Source of the DNA: an uncultured Coriobacteriaceae bacterium
GTDB lineage: Bacteria; Actinomycetota; Coriobacteriia; Coriobacteriales; Eggerthellaceae
Assembly: GCA_900539675.1 (NCBI GenBank)
Contig: UQDJ01000054.1
Location: 1-10,107 of the forward strand
Direction of reading: 5' to 3'
DNA length: 10,107 nt
Made by a program: the position numbers and the translations under genes
The notes under the pieces: generated by a model
The model's input: the letters and a program-made list of their open reading frames with translations, nothing else
Database searches by the model: none
Told to the model about the DNA's origin: nothing
Part shown: piece by piece, positions 1 through 5,633 of the stretch
How the letters are laid out: every line of letters begins with the position of its first letter
How positions within the stretch are numbered: the first letter of the stretch is position 1

Positions 1-25
1 TATTCATTACCTCTAAGGAGACACT

Positions 26-1528
26 ATGAGTGTTGATAATGACGTAATTACTAAATCGGAAACTGTCGATACTACCAAAACGGCAAAAGTGCAGGCGACC
101 AAGATAACGCAAAAGGTTTCTGATCCTAATTCAGCTATTAAGTACTTGGGATTCTCTCTACTTCTGACTTATCACTATGTATTGTGGTTTATGCCGGAAA
201 GCTTTTATGACACAAATTTACTTTCCTCCACGATTACCATTGCATGGTTATGTAATTTAGTGGGTACTTCAATTGCGATGATTATTGTTGCGGTAGCGCT
301 CGGGCGAAATAAGCATCTCTCTGATATTCAAAACCTTCATTACATCGTACCCATAGCTCTCATCGCAATAACGTTGTTTATGCAATACAACACATCCGCC
401 CTAGGATCGACCATCATTCTTAATGGATGCTCATTCTTGGCGGGTGGAATCGAAGGGTTAATGTGGGTGCTGTGGGGCGAGTGCCTCATTCGTGCCCGTG
501 CCAAGTTTTCTGTTATGCATATCGGTGCAATGTTTGGCTGCACCCTGTTTGCCGGCATGCTCTTCGCTGTTATGCTGCCGAACTTTGTAGTGCCCTTATT
601 TGTAAATGCGCTTTTGGTGCTTTCTGCAGTACTGCTTCTCATTCAAGTACGTACTCTTAAAGAAGATTTCCTCACCTTACTTCCAAAGAAAACGGTGAAA
701 GGAGCTCGCCGTACGGTCATTACGGTAAGCGCTATTACCTTTATCACATCGATGGCATGTTATTTTCTTATTGCCATCATTCCTTGGGAGCTATTGCCCT
801 TACAGGTAGGTTGTTTTACCTTAGGGATTTTTGCCGCAGCTGTTTTGATATTGATCATTTCGGTTCTGTCATCTTTAGGCAAAGGCAAAGCTTCTATTTT
901 CAAGATTTTTCCCTACTACTTAGTGCTCTCCATTATTAGCTTCTGTATGTTCTTATTTTCTCCGCTGTTCAACTTGCCGTCATTCGTGTTGGCACTTTGC
1001 ATTTCTTCGCTCTTGGAAGTTTCTCTTATCATGTACTTCGGCATATTGATGCAGCGTGGGTTCTTTGCACCAGCAACTGCCTTTGCCTTTTCGGTCGTTT
1101 CGGTTCGTATGGGCATTTTTGTTGGCAATTGTTTGGCGGTGTATTACGAATTTCACCCATCTGTCGCTGAAGTGTTCACTCCTATAACAGCGTTCGTTTT
1201 CATTATCCTTCTAGCTGTAGTATTGGTGCCTATTGCCAAGCATGAAACTGATGTCTTAAAACTGACCAGTGCCCCGGTAAGCCCATCTGAAACCGACACG
1301 ATTTGCAATCAGATTTCAACCCAATTCAAACTTTCAGAGCGCGAGACGGAAATTTTAAAGCTAATTGCACGCGGTAATACCGCTAATGGCATAGCAAAAA
1401 AGCTTATTATCTCGCCTCATACGGTAAACACCCATATTCGCAATATCTATGAGAAGGTGGGCATTCATAAACGCAATGAGCTTTTGGAGTATATCAATAT
1501 GCGTAAATCAGATCATGAAGAAGCCTAG
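26..1528 (+). CDS. Membrane-bound LuxR-type transcriptional regulator with transporter-like N-terminal domain
   Basis: A 500-residue one-component regulator that probably senses a signal at the membrane and binds DNA through its C-terminus. Residues of about 40-410 form a run of roughly 12 hydrophobic helices resembling an MFS fold. Residues 436-494 are a LuxR/GerE helix-turn-helix: the LSERETEILKLIARG opening, then IAKKLIISPHTVNTHIRNIY (recognition helix) and a KVGIHKRNELLEYI tail, all matching the family pattern. The start is supported by AAGGAG at 15-20, five bases before the ATG; it ends with TAG. The fusion of transporter-like and LuxR HTH domains is common in Eggerthellaceae, often beside respiratory or catabolic operons (family knowledge). 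The ligand and target genes cannot be told from the sequence. Only 25 bases of upstream sequence are visible, so any partner gene to the left is unseen. It converges on mnmA with 48 bases between the stops. Confidence 0.9.
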   Translation: MSVDNDVITKSETVDTTKTAKVQATKITQKVSDPNSAIKYLGFSLLLTYHYVLWFMPESFYDTNLLSSTITIAWLCNLVGTSIAMIIVAVALGRNKHLSDIQNLHYIVPIALIAITLFMQYNTSALGSTIILNGCSFLAGGIEGLMWVLWGECLIRARAKFSVMHIGAMFGCTLFAGMLFAVMLPNFVVPLFVNALLVLSAVLLLIQVRTLKEDFLTLLPKKTVKGARRTVITVSAITFITSMACYFLIAIIPWELLPLQVGCFTLGIFAAAVLILIISVLSSLGKGKASIFKIFPYYLVLSIISFCMFLFSPLFNLPSFVLALCISSLLEVSLIMYFGILMQRGFFAPATAFAFSVVSVRMGIFVGNCLAVYYEFHPSVAEVFTPITAFVFIILLAVVLVPIAKHETDVLKLTSAPVSPSETDTICNQISTQFKLSERETEILKLIARGNTANGIAKKLIISPHTVNTHIRNIYEKVGIHKRNELLEYINMRKSDHEEA

Positions 1529-1576
1529 CTTTTATCAAGCAGGTAAAACGTTCAACTAACCCTGTAGAGGTATTGA

Positions 1577-2662
1577 TTACACGGAGGACAACTTTTCAAA
1601 TTCAGAACAGCGAACAACCTTATGTATAGTTCCTCCAGCGACGACACAATCATGATCATAGAGAACCACCGCTTGCCCCGGGGCAGCGAAACGCTGATGT
1701 TCAAGAAATGTCACCCGTAAGGTATCTTCGCTCACTAACTGTGCAACGGCTGAGATGTTGCGGGATCGATAGTTCACCTTGGCAAACACACGCTGAGGTT
1801 TTGTAAAGTCTATACCATCAAGTATAGAGACATCGCACGCTTCTAGATGATGTACAGCAACCGACTCAGCAGGACCTACTACCAACGTGTTATCTGAACC
1901 ACGCTTTTCAAGCACAAAGAGAGGGTGCCCGACAGCTACCCCTAATCCCTTACGCTGACCGATGGTGTAATGAACCAGTCCCTGATGGATGCCCAACACA
2001 GTTCCTGATTCGTCGACGATAGTTCCCGGTTCAAACGATGTATGGGTGTGATCCGCAATAAAAGAAGCATAATCGCCTTCTGGGATGAAGCAAATATCCT
2101 GACTGTCCGGCTTTTTTGCATTCTGAAATCCTGCAGCTTGAGCAATGGATCTAACTTCGTCTTTGGTGTAAGCGCCTAAAGGTAAGAGAGTGTGAGCCAA
2201 ATCATCCTGTGATAGATGATACAAAACGTAACTTTGATCTTTATTGGGATCTAAAGCTCGATGGAGCTCATAACGGTGAACTTGATCGTTATAAATAATT
2301 TGTGCATAATGGCCGGTTGCTAAATAATTGAATCCTTCGCGTCGTCGCAATTCTTGCAATGCACCAAACTTAAGGTACTTGTTACACTCAACACATGGAT
2401 TGGGAGTTTCTCCGTTTAGATATGCCTCACAAAAAGGGGTCATAACGTCTCTGTCAAACAGCGCTCGATAGTCAAGCGTTTGATGAGGTATACCAAGACG
2501 GCGAGCAATTTTTCTTGCATCGTCTATTTCGGCTTCGCTCCCGTGAATGAGTTGCATCGTAACACCAACAACTTCATAGCCAGCATCAAGCAAAAGTTTT
2601 GCAGTTGCAGAACTATCGACACCACCGCTCATTGCACAAATAACGCGTTTAGATGAGGACAT
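1577..2662 (-). CDS. mnmA: tRNA-specific 2-thiouridylase MnmA
   Basis: Cytoplasmic enzyme that adenylates U34 of tRNA-Lys, -Glu and -Gln and replaces O2 with sulfur, giving the s2U34 wobble base. At 361 residues it matches the usual length (about 360-370). Visible motifs are the ATP-binding PP-loop SGGVDSS at residues 12-18, the NPCVECN segment with the expected catalytic Cys90 (Cys93 follows), and DICFIPEGDY with the second expected catalytic Cys191. ATGHYA (115-120), KDQSYVLY (141-148) and a C-terminal beta-barrel region beginning near GQRKGLGV complete the family. The ATG lies 2 bases after the larE TAA, and the ribosome binding site (AAGG) sits inside the last larE codons, so the two are probably co-transcribed and translationally coupled. 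The sulfur donor chain (cysteine desulfurase) is not in the window. Confidence 0.97.
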   Translation of the reverse strand: MSSSKRVICAMSGGVDSSATAKLLLDAGYEVVGVTMQLIHGSEAEIDDARKIARRLGIPHQTLDYRALFDRDVMTPFCEAYLNGETPNPCVECNKYLKFGALQELRRREGFNYLATGHYAQIIYNDQVHRYELHRALDPNKDQSYVLYHLSQDDLAHTLLPLGAYTKDEVRSIAQAAGFQNAKKPDSQDICFIPEGDYASFIADHTHTSFEPGTIVDESGTVLGIHQGLVHYTIGQRKGLGVAVGHPLFVLEKRGSDNTLVVGPAESVAVHHLEACDVSILDGIDFTKPQRVFAKVNYRSRNISAVAQLVSEDTLRVTFLEHQRFAAPGQAVVLYDHDCVVAGGTIHKVVRCSEFEKLSSV

Positions 2663-2664
2663 AC

Positions 2665-3507
2665 TTAGCCCTTAATCGATTCATTCATGCTACCTGATCT
2701 AAATCCTTGCAGGTCAAGTGTCACTTGATCAAAATCGAGCGCTTTTAACCTGTGAACGATTGTTGCTCGTTTACCGTCACCAAATAGTTTTACGAACTGA
2801 TCGGCGTTATCTAGGATGGTTGGATCTATCTCAATTCGGGCAAAGCATTCGTTGTTTGCTTGATATACCCGAACGCGTACCTTTTCAAATCCCATCTGGT
2901 GAAGAAACGCTTCAGCCTCATCGACTCGAGAAAGATCCTGTACAGACAATTCAGTATTGTATGGAAACCTTGTAGCCAAACAGGCATTAGATTGTGTGTT
3001 CCAAGTTTGCAAGTTCAGCTTACGAGAAAGAAGGCGGATATCGTTTTTAGTAAATCCAGCATCAAGAAGAGGACTTACCACGTTAAGTTCATGCAGGGCT
3101 TTCATGCCGGGACGATAGTCTTTAGTATCATCAACATTCGTGCCATCTGCAATAACGGGAAAACCAGCCTCTTGAGCCTTCTGTATCATGGTGTTAAAGA
3201 GATATTTTTTACAGTAGTAGCAACGATCTGTTTGATTGGTACGAAATTCGGGAACACTCAATACATCCGGGTAACAAATCAGCTGTTTAATACCCCTTTC
3301 AGCGCAAAAATGCTGTGTGGCCTTTGCTTCTGCAGCAGGAACCATCGGAGCTAAGCAGCTTATTGCTACCACGTGAGAGCCTAATACCTCATGCGCAACA
3401 GTCAATAACAACGTGGAATCCACTCCACCAGAAAATGCAATTGCCAAGCTATTGAAGTGGCTTAACGATTCCCGTAATAGCGCGTATTTCTTTTCGATAC
3501 CATCCAT
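2665..3507 (-). CDS. larE: LarE: ATP-dependent sulfur insertase for the nickel-pincer nucleotide cofactor
   Basis: LarE adenylates the carboxylates of pyridinium dicarboxylate mononucleotide and converts them to thiocarboxylates during synthesis of the nickel-pincer cofactor of lactate racemase (LarA) and related enzymes. I place the start at the ATG at 3507, not at 3588: AAGG lies about 8 bases upstream, the protein then begins MDGIEKKYALL as in the family, and the 27 extra codons would run through a hairpin at 3549-3580. From this start the protein has 280 residues. PP-loop SGGVDS is at 26-31. The sulfur-site cysteine in ACLATRFPY falls at Cys176, the same number as in Lactobacillus plantarum LarE. 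Cys96 and Cys99 (RCYYCKK) are also present; LarE proteins with three such cysteines are reported to hold a [4Fe-4S] cluster and insert sulfur catalytically rather than sacrificially. No larA, larB or larC is in the window. Confidence 0.92.
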   Translation of the reverse strand: MDGIEKKYALLRESLSHFNSLAIAFSGGVDSTLLLTVAHEVLGSHVVAISCLAPMVPAAEAKATQHFCAERGIKQLICYPDVLSVPEFRTNQTDRCYYCKKYLFNTMIQKAQEAGFPVIADGTNVDDTKDYRPGMKALHELNVVSPLLDAGFTKNDIRLLSRKLNLQTWNTQSNACLATRFPYNTELSVQDLSRVDEAEAFLHQMGFEKVRVRVYQANNECFARIEIDPTILDNADQFVKLFGDGKRATIVHRLKALDFDQVTLDLQGFRSGSMNESIKG

Positions 3508-3548
3508 AGGGTTTACCTTACCTATAAATGCATATCCAGCCAAGAAAG

Positions 3549-3580
3549 AAGGTGTGGTACCCCAATGAGAACCACACCTT
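3549..3580 (-). terminator. Hairpin between trpB2 and larE, probable terminator of trpB2
   Basis: Perfect 10-bp inverted repeat (AAGGTGTGGT at 3549-3558 against ACCACACCTT at 3571-3580) with a 12-base loop. Read on the minus strand it lies 60 bases after the trpB2 stop and is followed by the T-rich CTTCTTTCTT. It therefore looks like a moderate intrinsic terminator or attenuator ahead of larE. The T-tract is interrupted, so read-through into larE-mnmA is possible. Confidence 0.55.
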
Positions 3581-3639
3581 ACGCACAATTAACGGCTTTT
3601 AACTAGACATATTTTAAAAACGTTTAAAAGTTAGTGCTC

Positions 3640-4842
3640 TTATTGGATGCCCTCCAAGTGAGGAATACCTTCAAAGCCCTTTTCAAGATCCTCATCAGTT
3701 GGAATATAGTCTGTCATTGTACCTGCCATATAGGACTGATAAGCACTTAAATCGAAGTAACCCGTACCCGTGAGACCAAAGACTATGTTTTTCTCTTCGC
3801 CCGTCTCTTTGCACTTGAGAGCCTCATCAATAGCAACACGGATGGCATGAGCGCTTTCGGGTGCTGGAAGTGTGCCCTCGACACGCGCAAACAACGTTGC
3901 TGCGTCAAATACCTTCGTTTGTTCAACTGCACGAGCCTCATCAATCAAGCCGTCGTGATATAACTCAGACAGAATCGGACTCATACCGTGATAACGAAGA
4001 CCACCAGCATGATTAGGAGAAGGAATAAAACCAGAGCCCAAGGTGTACATCTTGGCCAACGGAGTTACTTTGCCTACGTCACAGAAGTCATAGGCAAATT
4101 TGCCACGTGTCAAGGTAGGACAGCTTGCAGGTTCAACGGCAATAAAGTATGGAGCCTCTTTTCCGGCAAGCTTATCACCCATAAACGGAGCAATAAGACC
4201 ACCCAAATTTGAGCCGCCTCCCGCACAACCAATTATTACGTCAGGCTTTACGCCGATTTTCTGCAAAGCAGCTTTCGTCTCAAGACCAATGATAGATTGA
4301 TGTAAGAGCACCTGATTCAATACACTGCCCAAAACATAGCGGCATCCTTCAGTGGAAGTAGCCTCTTCCACTGCTTCAGAAATAGCTGTACCTAGAGAAC
4401 CAGTATTATCAGGATCCTTTGCCAAAATGGCGCGACCAACACTTGTTTCGTTAGAAGGTGAAGGGGTAACGCGTGCGTTATAGACTTCCATGACTGCTTT
4501 GCGGTAAGGTTTCTGCTGAGCAGAACACTTAACCATATATACGTGCAGATCCAAGCCAAAAAATCCACAGGCCATAGCTAAAGCAGTGTCCCACTGTCCG
4601 GCACCAGTTTCCGTCGTAAGACGGGTTAAACCTTGCTGCTTCGCGTAATATGCCTGAGCAATTGCAGAATTGAGCTTGTGGGAACCACTCGTGTTGTTAC
4701 CTTCAAATTTGTAATAGATATGAGCTGGCGTATCCAACGCCTTTTCTAAAAATTCTGCATGAACCAAAGGCGAAGGACGATACATCTTGTAAAAGTCCTG
4801 CACTGGATCGGGGATTGGAATAAAGCGGTCGGTTGTGTTCAA
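3640..4842 (-). CDS. trpB: Tryptophan synthase beta chain TrpB2, catalytic body (frame downstream of an amber codon)
   Basis: PLP enzyme that condenses indole with L-serine to tryptophan. This open frame holds the whole catalytic fold: YYKFEGNNTSGSHKLNSA with the Schiff-base lysine (residue 56 from the TTG at 4842, residue 121 in the full reading), TTETGAGQW with the family's catalytic glutamate (full-length residue 143), and GCAGGGSNLGG for the PLP phosphate (full-length 273-277). The GSHK context and the RPSPL segment preceded by an extended N-terminus match the TrpB2 (TrpB-like) subfamily rather than TrpB1. The N-terminal 63 residues lie in the same frame upstream and are separated only by TAG at 4848-4846. 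If translated alone, the piece would start at TTG 4842 (poorly placed AGGA) or at ATG 4785, which has AGGA about 10 bases upstream; the latter lacks 84 residues. No trpA is near. Function as annotated depends on how the amber codon is handled. Confidence 0.9.
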   Translation of the reverse strand: MNTTDRFIPIPDPVQDFYKMYRPSPLVHAEFLEKALDTPAHIYYKFEGNNTSGSHKLNSAIAQAYYAKQQGLTRLTTETGAGQWDTALAMACGFFGLDLHVYMVKCSAQQKPYRKAVMEVYNARVTPSPSNETSVGRAILAKDPDNTGSLGTAISEAVEEATSTEGCRYVLGSVLNQVLLHQSIIGLETKAALQKIGVKPDVIIGCAGGGSNLGGLIAPFMGDKLAGKEAPYFIAVEPASCPTLTRGKFAYDFCDVGKVTPLAKMYTLGSGFIPSPNHAGGLRYHGMSPILSELYHDGLIDEARAVEQTKVFDAATLFARVEGTLPAPESAHAIRVAIDEALKCKETGEEKNIVFGLTGTGYFDLSAYQSYMAGTMTDYIPTDEDLEKGFEGIPHLEGIQ

Positions 4843-4845
4843 TTC

Positions 4846-4848
4846 CTA
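4846..4848 (-). other. In-frame TAG codon interrupting trpB2
   Basis: The reading GAA CTG GCC AAG TAG GAA TTG AAC shows a single amber codon with no frameshift. From memory of TrpB2 relatives, which carry an EQE-like stretch here, the TAG replaces a glutamine codon, one C-to-T change from CAG. TAG also ends the LuxR-type gene (1526-1528) and rsmI (7018-7016), so it acts as a normal stop in this genome. The interruption may be a recent nonsense mutation, an error in the sequence, or a site of read-through or suppression. Confidence 0.9.
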
Positions 4849-5037
4849 CTTGGCCAGTTCGGTGGAAAAAACATGAGACAGGTCATCAACAGTCACCGGT
4901 TTTAGTGTAGCGGGATTTAACATAGGCGCATGATCAACATGATCAGCATACATATCTGCACGTAAATTATAGTAATGCGTGGGCATTTCTTCTTCCGTCA
5001 GATAGGTTTTATACTCAGTGTTTTCAGGCTTGGTCAT
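4846..5037 (-). CDS. trpB: N-terminal segment of TrpB2, ended by an in-frame amber codon
   Basis: Sixty-three residues starting at the ATG at 5037, which has an excellent AAAGGAG (5050-5044) six bases upstream, directly after the T-box terminator. The segment contains KTYLTEEEMPTHYYNLRAD and later LNPATLKPVTVDDLSHVF, which is the characteristic N-terminal extension of TrpB2 proteins. It runs in the same frame as the catalytic body at 4842-3640, so the two parts make one 465-codon reading frame interrupted at codon 64. A longer reading from 5163 is not credible, because its extra 42 codons only translate the riboswitch terminator. The segment alone has no catalytic residues. Confidence 0.88.
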   Translation of the reverse strand: MTKPENTEYKTYLTEEEMPTHYYNLRADMYADHVDHAPMLNPATLKPVTVDDLSHVFSTELAK

Positions 5038-5043
5038 CTTCTT

Positions 5044-5061
5044 CTCCTTTCGAAACGGAGA
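5044..5061 (-). promoter_or_regulatory. trpB2 ribosome binding site within a possible sequestering hairpin
   Basis: AAAGGAG (5050-5044) is six bases from the ATG at 5037 and decides the trpB2 start. TCTCC at 5061-5057 can pair with GGAGA at 5047-5043 across a 9-base loop, which would cover the Shine-Dalgarno core. The hairpin lies just after the T-box terminator, so a translational layer of control is possible but not shown. Confidence 0.4.
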
Positions 5062-5070
5062 CGAAGGCAT

Positions 5071-5118
5071 AAAAAAATCGCCCTGTCTCCTACAACTTTC
5101 GTGCAGGGACAAGAGCGA
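5071..5118 (-). terminator. T-box intrinsic terminator
   Basis: The arm beginning TCGCTCT at 5118 pairs with the arm ending AGGGCGA at 5078, with a bulged T and an inner GTC/GAC extension, and is followed by seven Ts (5077-5071). Its 5' arm overlaps sequence needed for the antiterminator that starts in the T-box motif. This is the usual arrangement for transcriptional T-box control of the gene downstream. Confidence 0.85.
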
Positions 5119-5392
5119 AGCTCCTGCGGTGCCACCACTGCTTGGTTGAATCGTACAACCCACTCACGAAGTGCAATCACACTTCTGCTCTGTAACGGGA
5201 GCACCCGTCTTGTGCTACTGGATCAACATAATCAGACGGCATCAACAATGTGATAACTGTCGAATCAATGTTGAGTATTCACTCAAGCCCTCGGAGGTCC
5301 ATTTGATGATCCGCTCTCTGCCGGGATTCCAGCCTCCCCCGACTCTCTGTAAGTGCGCTATCACCGTTACTTCCTCGTCAACGGTTTCAACA
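5071..5392 (-). ncRNA. Tryptophan-specific T-box riboswitch (trpB2 leader)
   Basis: Leader RNA that binds uncharged tRNA-Trp and permits transcription of trpB2 when tryptophan is scarce. Stem I runs from about 5355 to 5280: CACTT pairs with GAGTG at the base, followed by the AGAGAG motif (5348-5343), a TCGGGGG/CCTCCGA helix and a GCTGG/CCGGC hairpin. The specifier codon is TGG (5301-5299), followed by the typical ACCTCCGAG. Small hairpins follow: TTGAGT/ACTCAA, ACGGG/CCCGT (5208-5195) and GAAGTG/CACTTC (5185-5168). The T-box core GTGGTGGCACCGC lies at 5138-5126; its TGGC bulge (5134-5131) would pair with an acceptor end having discriminator G, which fits tRNA-Trp. A terminator with a T-run follows. 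Specifier and discriminator agree, so the amino-acid assignment is strong. The 5' end is estimated from the promoter. Confidence 0.92.
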
Positions 5393-5398
5393 AAGCGA

Positions 5399-5427
5399 AT
5401 AGTAGCAAAAGCATTAAAACCAAGCAA
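5399..5427 (-). promoter_or_regulatory. Promoter of the T-box/trpB2 transcript
   Basis: TTGCTT (5427-5422), a 17-base spacer, then TACTAT (5404-5399), preceded by TGC to form an extended -10 element. Transcription would start near 5392, a short distance before stem I of the T-box. ACCGTT (5385-5380) and AACGGT (5368-5363) form a small inverted repeat at the start of the leader. Confidence 0.65.
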
Positions 5428-5464
5428 CCCTATTTGCGTTACATCCTTGTTAACCAATGGTAGC

Positions 5465-5481
5465 GCAGCTTGTTGAGCTGC
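5465..5481. repeat. Inverted repeat GCAGCT-N5-AGCTGC
   Basis: Perfect 6-bp arms with a 5-base loop, located 38 bases upstream of the -35 of the trpB2 promoter. It has no T-run on the minus strand, so it is a weak terminator candidate; it could be a protein-binding site. No function can be assigned. Confidence 0.4.
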
Positions 5482-5518
5482 ATTTATGTGTCAGAACTCC
5501 TCATTTTTCGCTCTTAAA

Positions 5519-5533
5519 GTGCGCAAAGCGCAC
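5519..5533 (-). terminator. Short hairpin GTGCGC-TTT-GCGCAC, weak terminator candidate for the MFS gene
   Basis: Perfect 6-bp GC-rich stem with a 3-base loop. On the minus strand it is followed by TTTAAG and lies about 100 bases after the MFS stop codon. It is the best terminator candidate between the MFS gene and the trpB2 promoter, though stem and T-run are both short. Confidence 0.4.
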
Positions 5534-5540
5534 CGAGTCA

Positions 5541-5632
5541 TGCGATCCTTTATTAATCTTATATGCGATCCTGTATTGATTTTATTTGCGATACCTGCTG
5601 CGTATGTTATGCGATGTCTGTTACGTCCTCGC
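5541..5632. repeat. Four tandem degenerate 23-bp units starting with TGCGAT
   Basis: TGCGAT occurs at 5541, 5564, 5587 and 5610, exactly 23 bp apart. Units 1 and 2 agree at 19 of 23 positions; units 3 and 4 keep mainly the TGCGAT core. The array starts one base after the MFS stop codon and fills the 3' side of the spacer toward trpB2. A 23-bp period is close to two helical turns, so same-face protein binding is possible; decay of a simple tandem repeat is the alternative. Confidence 0.7.
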
Positions 5633-5633
5633 G

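Noticed and set aside
2860..3354. 164-codon plus-strand open frame opposite larE
   Set aside because: Antisense shadow of larE with no ribosome binding site or motif.
3508..3588. Longer larE start at 3588
   Set aside because: The extra 27 codons run through the 3549-3580 hairpin, and the ATG at 3507 gives family-like length with the sulfur cysteine at position 176.
3611..3630. AT-rich palindrome around AAACGTTT after trpB2
   Set aside because: Only 8 bp are perfectly paired and there is no GC stem, so it does not qualify as a terminator or a clear operator.
5038..5163. N-terminal extension of the trpB2 frame up to 5163
   Set aside because: It translates the T-box terminator and T-run; the ATG at 5037 has a strong, well-spaced ribosome binding site and matches the TrpB2 N-terminus.
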